From Chelonoidis abingdonii (taxonomy: Eukaryota > Chordata > Testudines > Testudinidae): DNA of 64,000 bases. A program made the position numbers and the translations under genes. Below, in pieces: positions 43,370 to 55,915 of this stretch (the stretch's first letter is position 1; each line of letters begins with the position of its first letter). The stretch is from positions 128,483,716 through 128,547,715 of the forward strand of contig NC_133773.1 of assembly GCF_003597395.2 (NCBI RefSeq). The letters run 5' to 3'. Under the pieces are notes generated by a model. The model searched no databases, was not told the origin of the DNA, and saw only the letters and a list, made by a program, of their open reading frames with translations.

Positions 43370-45310
43370 GTAGAATGGGGTCTTGATTTCAGTCAAGGCC
43401 TCTAAGTGCTGTCATAATAATAGACACGCAAAGAGAGTAGAAGTACTTGGAATGATCCATTCTATTCAGCAAAGTGCTTCTATCACAGGCATTTCTAGGG
43501 TGCCGATCATTCTGGTATCTAAATCAAGCTGTCTAGCTTCTTTCGTGGACAAAGACATTAAGCTCTGTTTCATTAAGGAACCAGCCTGGGGTACACCAGG
43601 AGTATTGCAGCAAAGGCCGCATGAAGATCTTGGCCTTTAAGCATTAAAGAGTTAAGGACAAAATTATTTTTGAACATACCAAGCTATGATAAATGGATTT
43701 AAGAAAGTGCAGGTCTTGACAGGGACTCTCAGCATCCACAAAAAGCCCCACAGAATCACTTTGCTCCCAGGGCTGACTAATCTTCTAGCTCCATGCTGAA
43801 TCAGAACACATTAAAAACCACAGTCTTCTACTGCAAGAACATGTATTTTTTTTTGGTTAGACAGGTGAAATGTGTAACATCTGTCAGCATTGTCTGCAAG
43901 TATTAGGGAGGAGGAATTTGAGGCTGATTTGCATGAGGCTTACCGTTCAAATAATTCTAAACTGCAAACAGCTGCTGGCAAGTTCTCTCTGATTAAAAAA
44001 AAAAAACCCAGCAACAACAAACCCAGCAGGTAGAAAGAGCTGCAAGCAGAACAGAATTTGTATTTCATCAGGCCAAAACAAACTCCAACATAATCCGGTG
44101 ATGAGCATCAACCTGATAATGAGTCACCTGCAAAGGGAGGAGCTCGACTGTCATCACGTGGCTTTATGTAAAATGTGATCAGCTTTAATGCAGGGAGGGG
44201 AAAAAAAAGCAAACAAATGAGTGCATTGCCAGTGATTTCAAACACAGCTCCAGTCCAAACCTCTCAGGGAAGAGTTTGCCACATTCATCATCTATCTTAT
44301 CAGTGCTGTCTTGAACTAAATCTAGGCACAGCCTTTGTGAATGCCAGAGCACATGAACAATGGTGAAATCCTCGAGGATGATAAAAGCAAATTGCAAAGC
44401 ACATGCTTCTATTGCTACCTTTTTAACCAAGTGTTGAGGCCAGCGATCTGAGGCTGGGCTGCGTGCCAGCATTTTCTGCAATTTAATCACACAGCCCTCA
44501 GATCAACAAGCCTGATATGCTAGCCTTATGCCAGTGTCTCCCCCTTACCTCACTTCTTAATTCTTTAACCACTTCAAAACAAAATATCGGTGAGGAACAC
44601 TTCAGAAAATGTGTTTTCTTTTGTCTCCAGAAAACACTGATGAGAAGAAAAGTCCCTTTGTTTTGTGTAAGGAGGCTTTCAATAGCTCGGCTCTAAGTAC
44701 TCTCTTCTGTCCATTCACTTTCCCCAGAGTCTCACTCGGAAGACAAATAGCCCTTTCCTCATGGAAAGATGAAACCTACGAGCCCTGTATTCAAGAATAG
44801 TTGCTTAGGCAATGGGCAAAGCACCATACAAAAAAACATTAAAGCAACACCAAGAGGCTGAGCAAGACCCAGAACAACAATGAAGCAGAGTTAAGACATT
44901 GAGTGACATGCTCTCCTTCCAAACCCTCCTTAAAGCTCCCTTTTGCCTTAATGCCTACAAAAGAGTTGACAACAGGTAGACCACGGGTGTGCTGAGACCT
45001 CTGCCTATCAGGCTGGCCAAGATGGTCTCAGTGTTTCCTTGTCCTTCCTCATCTGTAGCCATCTGTTGTCTCTTTTTTATACTTAGATGCTTAGCTGTTT
45101 GGGGGGCAAGGGACTGTCTTTTTGTTCTGGGTTTGTACAGCCCCTGGCACAACGGGGTCCTAGTTCATGGGTAGGACTCCTATCCACTACAGGAAAACAA
45201 ATAAATAGTAAGAATAATCATCCCTCAAAGCATGGCTTCAAGCTGGAAAGTCACTATGTAATCATAGCCCCTTTTGTCTCTTTGAGCAGTACCTTACTAC
45301 CAATGAGCAA
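43370..45310. other. No gene seen; partly repeat-free
   Basis: No coding signal. 43,870-44,490 is free of recognised repeats and rich in homeodomain-like 'taat' words (see findings). A SINE-tail-like phrase occurs near 45,090-45,180 ('tgtacagcccctggcacaac'). Confidence 0.35.
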
Positions 45311-45317
45311 CCAGCCA

Positions 45318-45445
45318 TTAAGGGTACATCTACACTGCAACAGACAATGCAGAAAACTAAATCACACACCACAGAAGCAAGTTTCAGACCCCAGCTCAGT
45401 TGACTGGGGCTTGCGCTAGAGAGCTGTGTAGATGTTCAGGCAAGC
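45318..45445. mobile_element. Short MITE with 'tctacac' end
   Basis: 'agggtacatctacactgcaa' at the left and 'gagctgtgtagatgttcagg' at the right form imperfect inverted ends around 'cagctcagttgactggggct'. Non-coding; related in style to the other 'ctacact' MITEs. Confidence 0.5.
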
Positions 45446-45469
45446 TTAAAACCCTGGAATCAGTGCATC

Positions 45470-46330
45470 AGACCCCCCATTTGCTTAGACAGGTTCCCTC
45501 AGAGTTCCACCTTGCTGTGTGCTCTCTGCTTCTCAATTAACCCCTTCCAGGACTAAGTGGCAGGCAAGCAAGGAACCCAGGCTTTGCACAGGAATTTCTT
45601 AACCAAATGCACTTTTAAGAAAGCACTAGAGAGTTATAAATCTTTGAAAAACACAATCCTAAACGCACCTCCTTTGGTCTGATCTCACTCCTCCTGAGAG
45701 TCCTCCTAGGTTTGGTCAGCCCTTCCTGCCTTCAGTCTTTAGCCTGGTCTTTTTGCATGTGTGAGTGGCCTGGCCCCTTGCTCAGAGAAGCACCAACCCT
45801 TTAAAATAGCCTCTCTCTCTGCTTTGCCCTTGTGTTTCAGCAAGGGGGAATTCCATGCTGGATGCCTTCCCCGCCCCCCTGAGCTTCTGGGTAGACAGTC
45901 ATTCAAAGTGAATGCAGGGGTGCAGTGGTGGCAGCATCCTCTGGCTTGAAGTAGTTTCCATCCCTGTACAGGGTTTACAGTTTGGTTCAATGGCTCTCAG
46001 TACCCCTACTACACAAATTGTCCAACATCCTTGAATGAGTGGCCCTACTGGTAGAAAATGAATTGCTTCAGTAGGGGAGACTCATTTAGTGTGGACAGGC
46101 CTGGATGGGTCTCATTGCTAGCCCTCTCTGAGGTGTCCATGTCCCACATCCCAGCATGAGAAAGAGTGTCTAGAGTACATTCGCCTTGTCAGAGCCAGGT
46201 TGGCTTTCCACACAAACTGGATAACTTAATCCATTGTGAAGATTACAATACCAAGTGGTCACAGTGAAGGTCACAGTCAAAAATGGCCTTTGCATAACAA
46301 AATGGACTTCCCAGTCTGTCACAAACACAC
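45470..46330 (-). repeat. Possible LTR-like repeat, unassigned
   Basis: Non-coding text with paired long frames on both strands at 45,739-45,990, pyrimidine-rich on plus, and 'gggtttacagtttggttcaa'. It reads like an antisense LTR or LTR-flanking repeat, but I find no defined ends. The short tandem 'cacacctctcgtctgtcacaaacac' at 46,326-46,350 is part of it. Confidence 0.25.
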
Positions 46331-46432
46331 CTCTCGTCTGTCACAAACACGAGAGTTTTAAATAGAATTAAATGTTCTTAATAAGTCACTCTGTATCCAG
46401 GTCTGATTTTAGTCTAAATAAGGAGACTGAAC

Positions 46433-46913
46433 TGTGACGTTGCACTCTATATTTTGGAAATATGCTTATGATATAGATATGACATACTCAGAAGTACTTT
46501 ATGCAAGATGGGTCCTCTGAGATATCATTGGAAAGGTTACAATTTATAGAATGTGATTATCCAGTTTGTATGCATATAGCTTTTCTGTATCTAAAGTCAG
46601 GATTATAGTTTATGTAACAATCACAACTGGGAGTGTATTGGGAAGACACCCAGTGGATGACAGGCCATCAGACTTGATGGGCCATCACGAAAGGACAACA
46701 AAACCATGAAGATACTAATCTCTCTCCCTCCTGGGAAGATTCAACTGTGACACTACTAGGTCATGTGGTCTTGTTACCTGATACTAAACATTATCTGGGA
46801 CTTCTTGTAACTTTCCACTGAGGGGTGTGTGGGTCAAATTTGGGAAACAAAGGATTCCCGCCTTATGTAAATCTTATTTAAGGGTGTCCAGGCTGGCATA
46901 ACAGTCAGACTCA
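46433..46913 (+). mobile_element. Probable LTR fragment
   Basis: Begins 'tgtgacgttgcactctatat' and runs as AT-rich text with 'ttggaaatatgcttatgata', ending near 'cagactcagtggca'. From recollection this 5' text recurs as an LTR in turtle genomes. TG start and CA end fit an LTR, but no target duplication was found, so the call is tentative. Confidence 0.4.
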
Positions 46914-47229
46914 GTGGCATCTCAGCACATTAGGGGGCACTTAAGGGGGGTAACCCATCAAACAAACTTTCTTAAATACACCCATATGTCCTTGGAAATA
47001 AAAAGAACAATCATATTGTTTATTAAAAACGCAGGCTGCAGCATGGTAGAAAAACAATTAAACATTACCTCTTCGTATAATCCTTGTATTTTATACTACC
47101 TCTGTCTCTGGTGCCGGTGAGACCATTATGGACATGGTGGAGCCACCATCACTTGCAATGGTTAAATCATAACTGGCTATCTTTCTAAAAGGTATACTCT
47201 AGCTCTAAGTTACAGGTTTGATGCAGAAA

Positions 47230-47435
47230 TGATTGGGGAGGTTCTATGGTCTATGTTAGGCAGGAGATCAGGCTAGATGAACATAATGATTCCTTTTGGC
47301 CTTAAAATCTATGAATTACTGGAATCCTGTGTCCCAGTTTGCATGTCTACACTTCAAAAAGGATTTTGAAAAACTCAAGAGGGTTCAGATAAGAGTTACG
47401 AGAATAATTTGAGGTCTGGAAATCATGCCTTAGAG
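47230..47435 (+). mobile_element. CR1 LINE fragments
   Basis: Two pieces: a 3' tail (47,230-47,325, 'ggagatcaggctagatgaac') and then ORF2-derived text (47,330-47,435, 'ctcaagagggttcagataag'). The second is interrupted by the hAT-type MITE at 47,436 and continues a few bases beyond it. Confidence 0.65.
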
Positions 47436-47735
47436 CAGGGGTCGGCAACCTTTCAGAAGTGGTGTGCCGAATTTTCATTTATTCACTCTAATTTAAGGTT
47501 TCACATGCCAGTAATATATTTTAAGAAGGTTTCTTTCTATAAGTCTATAATATATAACTAAACTATTGTATGTAAAATAAATAAGGCTTTTAAAATGTTT
47601 AAGAAGCTTCATTTAAAATTGAATTAAAATGCAGAGCCCCCTGGACTGGTGGCCAGGTCCCGGGCAGTGTGAGTGCCACTGAAAATCAGCTCGTGTGCAG
47701 CCGTCAGCACCCGTGCCATAGGTTGCCTACCCCTG
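47436..47735 (+). mobile_element. hAT-type MITE, 300 bp
   Basis: Inverted ends 'caggggtcggcaacctttca' and 'cataggttgcctacccctg'. Flanking octamers 'ccttagag' (47,428-47,435) and 'ccttacag' (47,736-47,743) match 7 of 8. Inserted into a CR1 fragment. Non-coding. A truncated inverted relative is at 40,383-40,606. Confidence 0.85.
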
Positions 47736-47759
47736 CCTTACAGTGAGACATGTGTCTTT

Positions 47760-50700
47760 CTAAACACACAAACTGTTTTACTAAAAATAAAAAAAATTAA
47801 AATTAAGGGAACCTAATCTACATGATGGATGTGTGGTGTGTAATATTATATTCTATACTTTAGTAATCAATGTCCCTCAAACACTTGTGTATATTTAGAA
47901 GTGATCAACTGATTTTTAAATTTTGGGTTTTTTTTTTTTGTTTTTTTTTTTTTTAAAGGTGAGAGGTTATTCCCTTGTTGAGGAAGTTGTTTTCAAAGTT
48001 TCATCTTACAGAACAAATTTTTACGGCTGACTTATAAAAGCCCTAAAATACTATGTTTATGACCTAAGTGCTGAGATTTGCTGTAGTTTAGTTAAAGCCT
48101 CACTAACAGGCTTAATATACAAGGTCTTTGTCTGGGAAGATATATATATATATATATATTTACAAGATGGCTGAGTTTTCAAATGTAGCTGCTGAGCATG
48201 TGCAGTAATTAGTTTTTATAATTTTGTTATTATGCTTTTAGTGTTATAGACTCATAATATACAAACCATTCATTGTGCTATGGAAAAGAAGCTCTTATAG
48301 CATACAGTTATTGCTCTGAGGAGCCGTTAGGGTGTGCACTGCATATGACTGTGTGTGAACAAATAGCACTTTAAACTTGGCTAAATCTTAGTGGGTCCAT
48401 TGACATGGTATCAAGGGTGACCCCACAGCATGTTCAAATTACATTTAAAAAAAACACCCTAAAGTTAATTTAGAGCTTATAAAAAGCTGGTTTGACAGCA
48501 CAGAAAAGTCCTTTGTTTACCTCCAGAACAGAGATTACATGGACAGAGGGAGTGCAAACATAACCCCCACTGGTGAATGTGTTACAGGTTCCCCTCTGTG
48601 CAGTCCCAGAAGAGATATGTTTTACAGCCCCTCCCTGCAAAGCTTTAGCTTTATTCTGGAGGTCCCTGATTCAATCCCTGGTGTGTTAGCTAAAAGGACA
48701 GTTCTCAAACTTCCCCAACAATGTCTTCCAAATCCTGACCCAGAGAAATCTTTGTAAGGGCCAAAATTATATTATTCCATACCTGCTAAATCCCATACCT
48801 GGTAAATCAAAACCACCGGGGGAGAGATATACCTATTGCAACAAGATACCTGGAGCAAATTAGATAGGAGCTTGCAATGTGGGGTGGCAACAAAAAAGAA
48901 AAAACAAACCCCCGAACTTATTGCAAAATAATGCTAAATAGCTGCAGTCCAATAATGGCAAAGGCAGTCCGATATACATCTACCAAAGCAAAGGAATGAA
49001 GAGCGCAAGCTGTCACTTTATGCATGTTAAGTAGAGGTTTCCAAACTAGAGCCAGGAAAACCCAGGAAATCTCTAGTTCTTCCTTTTTGCTCATGCAAAA
49101 TTTGCAAGATCTCCCAAGGGAAGCAATGGAAAGGGCCTCTTTCCCTCTTACTGGGGAATATGGACAACATCAAAGACTGCAGGAATTAGTTTTGCGCTGG
49201 CAGGGGGATGGATTAGATGCCTGCTGGCCAACTGCCCCAGTGATAAACAGATGGGTCAACTTCCTCAAAGCAGTCAGGCTCAGCAGAGATTCTAGAGAAA
49301 GGCTCCCTAGGACAGGGGAGAAGATGGATGGATGGAGGAGGGAAATGGGCTTGTGCAGGTCATAAGTAGAACTGGGCAAAATTTTTCAGACAAAGTTTAT
49401 TTGCCGAAAAATGCAGTTTTAGTCAACCTCAAACTATACAGAAATTCAGTGAATAGTTTGACAAAATATTATTTTTCAGGACTTAGATGCCATTCACAAA
49501 ATAGCAAAGGCCCAGGGGGAGGAGGAAAGTGCCATGCTCAAACCATTAGGGAACTAATCCATGATGCAGGAGAACCAGTTTCAATTGCCCTCTCTGCCTG
49601 AGGTGGAAAAGGAATTTGAACACAGGTCTCTCTCTAGCTCACTGACTGTGAATTGCCGTAGTGATTGACAATGAATAGTCACTGGGCCAGAGACAATGAG
49701 AATGACCACAGACTGATAGTTAGGGTATTTCCCTAGGATGTGGGAGACCCAAGTTATGTCCATTCTCCAATTACTATAAAGTGGAATAGCTTCAACAGGA
49801 GAGACCCTACCCAGAATATCCCATAACCCAGTTCTTAGAGAACTCTCCTTAGAAGAGGGAAACCCCTGTTTAAATCCCTTCTCCACATCAGGCAAAGGAA
49901 GGAACTGAACCTAGGTCTTTCCTACATCCCCTTGTGAGTGTTCTAAACTCTTGGGTTAAAGGTTATAAAGGAAAGCACCCCCTCCTCCGGCCACTTTGTC
50001 AATCTAGCCCTTTAATAATGCCTGGAAACAAAAAACATTTGGGGCTGAACAACGTGTTTAGTTAGATCCAACACCGACTTTTTCAATTTGCCATTTTTTT
50101 TTAAAAATGATCTTTGGTTTTAGTTCAACCCAAATTATTTTTTTATTTTTGAGAACTGCAAGCGAACAAAAAGAAAAAAAGAAATAATGTACCCAGCTCT
50201 ATCCATAAGCTCCCCTAGGCCAACATGTAGATGCTTACCTTGCTGCACACACATGCACAGTGGGTCTGCATTGTACTTCAGCACTGTTGATTTTTGGACC
50301 CAACCCAATTCCCATTGAAGTCTGTAGAAAGGCTTCCATTGACTTCAATTGGAATTGGGTCAGGTCCATAGGGAAGCATTGTATTGCAACATACAGTTTT
50401 CAAGCTGCCATTCGATTGTTTTCAATCAAAGCTTAAGATCTTTATTTCAGATCAAATAAAACTGCCAGTTCTCTGTGAGGGCTAGGTCAAGGCCACCTTC
50501 AAATGATAAATTGTTTGGGGATGTCCTGGTTACTTAGATGTGGCTCAACATTCTTTAAAATAGGGGACGTGTTTCTTTGTTTTATCACTTTCCTATAACT
50601 CAAATGGATGAAGGAATTTCTCTCAAGCTTTTAAAAAAAAATAAAAACAAAAACCCACCTTTGGATAGAGATCAAGCATGGAAATATTCAACCCAGGTAG

Positions 50701-51215
50701 TCAAGATTTTTGGAAAGCTACAAGTGAACAAATATAGATAGAAACTGTTTATAACCTTGGGTCAGATCCTCAGCTGGGATAAATGTGCACCGTTCCAACA
50801 GAACAACACAGATTGACACCAGCAGAAATTCTGGTACAGCAGCTGCCTGAGATCCGTCCTGGGCACTCGCATTGCTTCACAGTTCTGAGTGTGATCACTT
50901 TTAAGAAGATGATTGTTATTCACTCTCCATCCTGCGAGGCGGCTGGATTCTGGTCATGCTTACGTTGGGGTAAACTGGGAGGAACTTAAATGGTGTAAGT
51001 GAGGAATCAGACATGCCATGCTGTGAAACTGCTGAGAGTTCAGAATCAGACCCTCTTTACTTATATAGTAAGAGCAGAGGTGAATACTGGAGTCTTTTCT
51101 CCCCTCCCCCAAAACTAATTTTCCTCTGATTCTTTGATCCACTTGGTTGTTTATTTTAGATTTGGTTGCTGCAAAAAGGAGGAGATTTAAAAGCCTCTAA
51201 CATTTTCAAGCCTGT
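47760..51215. other. No gene seen
   Basis: Simple repeats (poly-T 47,931-47,954; (TA)n 48,141-48,160) and diffuse 'aaaattttt'-type repeat text at 49,380-49,480 and 50,020-50,180. An imperfect palindrome at 50,296-50,367 pairs 'acccaacccaattccca' with 'aattggaattgggtca'. Open frames up to 113 codons lack domain signals. Confidence 0.35.
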
Positions 51216-51231
51216 TTTACTTTGTAGCTCA

Positions 51232-51312
51232 GATTCTGATCTCACTTAACCTGGTGTTAATCTGGAGTAACTCCATTCAAGTCAGTGAAGTTATTTTGGA
51301 AATCAGGCCCTG
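51232..51312. repeat. Short palindromic MITE-like repeat
   Basis: 'agattctgatctcacttaac' to 'gttattttggaaatcaggcc' with 'gttaatctggagtaactcca' in the middle. It belongs to the dispersed family noted at 5,480. Confidence 0.45.
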
Positions 51313-51987
51313 TATGTTTTGTTTGGAAGCAGTGGCAGAGTTAAACAGCAGGCATTACACCCATTTGCTTAATGAAAACCCTCTTTCTTACTTATGAACT
51401 AATCACAGGCTTCTTTCACAAGTAATTGCTTCTAAAACGTACAGTATCGGCTTTCTAATTAAAAGGCGAACCACAGCAGTAATTTTATATTCTGGCTCCA
51501 TTTGGCTTTGATTGCATCAGCAGCAGGTAACAAGGGTGGATGAACAACATTTCACTGTTTGGTAAAATAATTAATGTCATAGCTCAACATTTCAATTAAT
51601 CCTTTCAGTGCTGCTGAAAAACATGTGGGGCCTGTGCGTCCTACCCATTCATAATCAAACTATTTTACATAGTGGTCTCTCATATAAACTGTGCCCCTAG
51701 ACGGTGAGCAAATTAAATAACTTCCAAATCATAAATATCAGAAGAGAGGAATTAAAAGGTACAGACAAGGGAGAAAAACATATGTTTTCAAGTGAGATCT
51801 GAAAGTAGATTGCTTCCAGCCCCTAGCTTCCAGCCCTTTTCCACTGCTCTGGTAGCACAAGGGACTGTAACACTGCCCTACCAGACAGCTGAGGATTCTG
51901 ATGGTGTGGAGAAATCTTGTAGTGGCCTAGATTTAGCATATCTGTGCTTTGTCATCGATGTTGCATTGTATTATTTCTGTTCCCTAG

Positions 51988-52215
51988 GGGAACATAAGAA
52001 CATAAGAACGGCCGTACTGAGTCAGAGCAAAGGTCCATCTAGCCCAGTATCCTGTCTACTGACAGTGGCCAATGCCAGGTGCCCCCAGAGGGATTGAACC
52101 CAACAGGAAATGATCAAGTGATCTCTCTCCTGCCATTCATCTCCACCCTCTGACAAACAGAGGCTAGGGACACCATTCCTTACTCATCCTGGCTAACCCC
52201 CTGTGTGGTCCTGCA
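51988..52215 (-). mobile_element. CR1 LINE 3' fragment, antisense
   Basis: Begins 'gaacataagaacataagaac', the complement of the CR1 tail, with the 10-base end unit present twice. It continues through 'aggtccatctagcccagtat'. Inverse of the copy at 21,460-21,912. Confidence 0.8.
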
Positions 52216-52757
52216 CAAATTGCCCCACTTGCTCCAAACCCCACCATGGGCAGCCCTGGGAAAAATAAACCTTCCACATCTTGGCACAAACCCAGTTTTG
52301 AGAAAAACTTTACAAGGTATCACTGGGTCTCAGCATTAGCTACTGCTAAAAGGCACTAATGCTCATTAAAAGGGTTGGACAAATATTTTCCATCAAAACT
52401 TTTTTTGGATCTAAAACTAGGGGTTTTTAAAAAGCAGGAAAAAAATCATGGACAATGTCTGCTTTCCTTCAAAATTTGTTGTGTTTTTTTAAATTTAAAA
52501 ACTGAAATTAGTCTGCCAAACCTGAATATGGTTTGGGGTTTCAGAAGTGTGTGGCCAAATATTTCCTGCTTGCTGTGTTTGATTGTTTAAAGAAACAATA
52601 AAAAAGTTCTGCTTAAAAAAAATCCAAAACTTTTGAACAACCTCAGCTTGTGACCAAACGCCTGAGCCCATCCAATCAGAGATTTTTGCAGGTTCCTGAT
52701 ACTCTGCTGGTTTCCTTGACTCATATCGGTCTCCATAACTTTGGGTTAATTTAGGTT

Positions 52758-52995
52758 AGAATATAAGAACAGCCATACTGGGTCAAATCAAAGGTCCATC
52801 CAGCCCAGTATCCTGTCTACTGACAATGGCCAATGATGCCAAGTGCCCCAGAGGGAGTGAACCTAACAGGTAATGATCAAGTGATCTCTCTCCTGCCATC
52901 CATCTCCACCCTCTGACAAACAGAGGCTAGGGACACCATTCCTTACCCATCCTGGCTAATAGCCATTAATGGACTTAACCTCCATGCATTATCTG
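52758..52995 (-). mobile_element. CR1 LINE 3' fragment, antisense
   Basis: 'agaacagccatactgggtca' to 'catcctggctaatagccatt'. Nearly the same subfamily and extent as the copy 770 bp upstream; the two are independent insertions or a local duplication. Confidence 0.8.
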
Positions 52996-53201
52996 TTTCC
53001 TAGAGACTGGCTCATGGGGTCCCTCACAAACTGGAGACGGTTACTGTGGGTTTGTCTTTAGTATAGCTTATGTACATACTCCACGAACTGAGCATTTGAG
53101 CCTTGTTCCAGAATCTGGGATGAGCCTATGTTGTGAAAACTGAAATGCTCAAAATAGCACATGCATGTGAATGGACACAGGATGCTAAAATTAAATTAAC
53201 C

Positions 53202-53422
53202 CAGGGGTTCTCAAACTGGGGGTCAGGACCCCTCAGGGGGTCACGAGGTTATTACTGGGGGTTGCGAGCTGTCAGCTTCCACCTCAAACCCCACTTTCCC
53301 TCCAGCATTTATAATAGTGTTAAATATATAAAAAAGTTTTCAATTTATAAGGGAGGGAGGGGTCTCACTCAGAGGTTTGCTATGTGAAAGGGATCACCAG
53401 TACAAAAGTTTGAGAACCACTG
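53202..53422. mobile_element. hAT-type MITE, 221 bp, perfect duplication
   Basis: Inverted ends 'caggggttctcaaactgggg' and 'aaagtttgagaaccactg'. Flanked by a perfect 8-bp duplication 'aattaacc' (53,194-53,201 and 53,423-53,430), the hallmark of hAT transposition. Non-coding. Confidence 0.9.
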
Positions 53423-53689
53423 AATTAACCCCTCTGAAGCCTCAGGGAATTCACGGGATGGGGGGTCTCCCTTGGGAGGGCTGGGAAGGAGCTAGGTGGT
53501 GTAGCATATTGCTTTTCTGTGGCTAATTTTAAATGAAGCTACCTTCCCCTGACATGAATCTCCCCATGCCACTGAAATTAAATATAGACTATAATTTGGC
53601 ATTTGAGAAGTGAAAGGGATGGTAGCCCTAATAGAAAAGCTAACAGCTTGGCTCTTCTGCAAGCCTCAAACTGCTGAATGAGCTTTAGG

Positions 53690-54440
53690 GTAGGGAAGGC
53701 TGCGCCTCCCAAACAGCCTGGCCCTGCCCCCTATCTGACCGCCACCCATTTCCTGCCTCTCAACTGCCTGCTCCCCCCCTCAGAATCCCCAACCCATCCT
53801 GCTCCTTGTCCCCTCACCGTCCCCCAGAAACTCCTCCAACCACCCCGGGACCCCACCCCGGCTCCCTGTCCCCTATCCACCCCCCTGAGTCCTGACAGGC
53901 CCCCGGAACGCCCACGATCCAACCCCCTATTCCCTGTCTCCTGACTGCCCCCTCAACCTCTGCCTCTCCCTGTGCCCTGACTGTCCTTGGGACTCCCTGC
54001 CCCTTAGCCAACCCCCCTGTTCCTGGCCCTTTACCCCCAATTTCCCCCTCACCCTGAGCCTCAGCGCATACAGGAGCGTCCCTCGATAGCTGCAGCGTGT
54101 CTTTGGCGGGGCCGGAGCCCCTCCCCACTCAGAGCCCCATGGTAAGGGGGCAGGGCTGTAAGCTCCACGCTGAGCAGAGGGAGCTCAGGCCTCACTGGAG
54201 CTCGCAGCCCCATCCCCTTACCACTCGGCTCTGAGCGGGGTGGAGCTCTGGCCCCGCCGGAGACACGCTGCAACTCTGTCTAGGGATGCTGTTGGATGCG
54301 TTGAGGCTCTGAGTGAGGAGCGGAGACGGGATTGGGCCAGGGCGGGGTGGGAGCCTCAGCTGTTCTCTTGGGGGGCCCTGCAGAGCCAGGGGCAAATTGC
54401 CCCACCTGCCCCTCCCTCTGGGCGGCCCTGCAGTCTGCTT
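53690..54440. repeat. GC-rich C-tract repeat with inverted arms
   Basis: Pyrimidine-rich text with repeated 'tgcccc', 'ccctgtcccc' phrases (53,720-54,055), then two inverted arms (54,091-54,139; 54,228-54,274) built on 'gtgtctttggcggggccgga'. The layout matches GC-rich non-autonomous elements of turtles. The overlapping frames on both strands are composition-driven. Confidence 0.5.
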
Positions 54441-54905
54441 TGGTCTTAACTATCTTGAGCAGTTTAGTATCATCTACAAACTTTGCCACTTCACTTTCTT
54501 CCCCTTCCTCCAGATCATTTATGAATAAGTTGAATAGGATTGGTTCTAGGACTGACCCTTGGGGAACACCACTAGTTACCCCTCTCCATTCTGAGAATTT
54601 ACCATTAATTCCTATCCTTTGTTCCCTGTCTTTAACTAGTTCTCAGTCCATGAAAGGACCTTCCCTTTTATCTCATAACAACTTAATTTGTGTAAGAACC
54701 TTTGGTGAGGGACCTTGTCAAAGGTTTTCTGGAAATCTAAGTACACTATGTCCACTGGATCTCCCTTGTGCACATGTTTGTTGACCCCTTCAAAGAACTC
54801 TAATAGATTAGGAAGACACAATTTCCCTTTACAGAAATCATGTTGACTTTTGCTGAGGAGCAGAGAGGGGCAAAGACTGTGGTGTAAGCCAAGGCAAGTC
54901 CACAT
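54440..54905 (-). pseudogene. CR1-type LINE reverse transcriptase fragment
   Basis: On minus, 'DPVDIVYLDFQKTFDKVPHQ' (54,760-54,700) holds the first catalytic aspartate; 'VTSGVPQGSVLGPILFNLFI' (about 54,590-54,530) is the RT core; 'VAKFVDDTKLLKIV' (about 54,489-54,450) is the F-x-D-D box, where the usual A is V. A frame break lies between the first and second block. Left edge abuts the GC-rich repeat. Confidence 0.85.
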
Positions 54906-54940
54906 GATGGAGGCTTCTTTTTTTTTTTTTTTCTAAATGG

Positions 54941-55048
54941 GGTCAAATCTGCTAAGTTACACTGGATGTAAATCTGAGGCAATTTCAAATGAAGTGACCA
55001 GAAACACTCCAGATTTACACCAGTGTAGCACAGCAGAATTTGACCCAA
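54941..55048. repeat. Short palindromic MITE-like repeat
   Basis: Inverted ends 'ggggtcaaatctgctaagtt' and 'agcacagcagaatttgaccc', with internal inverted 'atgtaaatctg' and 'cagatttacacc'. It belongs to the dispersed palindrome family. The overlapping minus frame is chance. Confidence 0.55.
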
Positions 55049-55049
55049 G

Positions 55050-55660
55050 GAGAGAAGGTTCGCATTATACAGTATTATTCATTAGGCACTGATTGCCAAT
55101 GGTGAGCTGAGACACAGACAGTATAGTTCATAGACACAGGGCCCAGCTCTGCTACCCACTATTCACTCTGAGTAGTATGGCGATCAGTGATCCCACAGCG
55201 CTTGAGGTGCTTGGAAGAGATCTGCTTTATTCCATGTCTGGTATCAAATAGCTGTGTGCATAACAAAAGCTTCACAATGCCCCATCTGGATTCTCTGTCC
55301 AGGAAGCTCAATCCTTAAAGGCACAGTCCCCAATGCTACAAGTAGTACCATAGTCTATGCTACTGAAATTGATAAGAAGGCTTCCGAAGAAAGATACTCC
55401 TCAGTGTGAACAAGGATGGCAGAATCAGGCCCTGAAGGACAAAGCACCAAATGGTTCAGTTTTCTGTTGGGGTACAGAAGAGACAGTCGCATAAAGAGAA
55501 ATCCAGGACTTCTCAGCCAGGAAGTTGCAAGTTTTCTGAATTAACGATTAATGTTGGAACTAATCATACACATTGTACAGATCTCATTAATATCCATGAA
55601 AATTACACAACTGCATTAAAATAAATAGCAGGTGAATATCTGAGCCCAACTAGATGCATA
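55050..55660. other. No gene seen
   Basis: Non-coding, no repeat family recognised. Confidence 0.3.
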
Positions 55661-55664
55661 CATT

Positions 55665-55915
55665 TTATAACTAGAAGGAACTATTAGATCATCTAGACTG
55701 ACCTCCTGAATATCACAAGGTCATAAAATTTCACTCAGTTATCCCAGTATTGAGCCCACGAATTTGTATTTGACTAAAGCACCTCTTCCAGAAAGGCAGC
55801 CAATCTATGAGCGATTCAGAAGGTACAACTTCCCTTGGTAGTTTGTTTCATTGGTTAATCATACTCATGGTTAAAAAGTCGTGCTGGATTTCTCTCAGTG
55901 GAGTATAAGAAAAAA
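55665..55915 (-). mobile_element. CR1 LINE 3' fragment, antisense
   Basis: 'aactattagatcatctagac' is the tail complement; 'ccagaaaggcagccaatcta' and 'gtttcattggttaatcatac' continue into CR1 3' text. Diverged and non-coding. Confidence 0.6.

Noticed and set aside
48141..48165. (TA)n run as a possible regulatory or phase-variable site
   Set aside because: An ordinary dinucleotide microsatellite.
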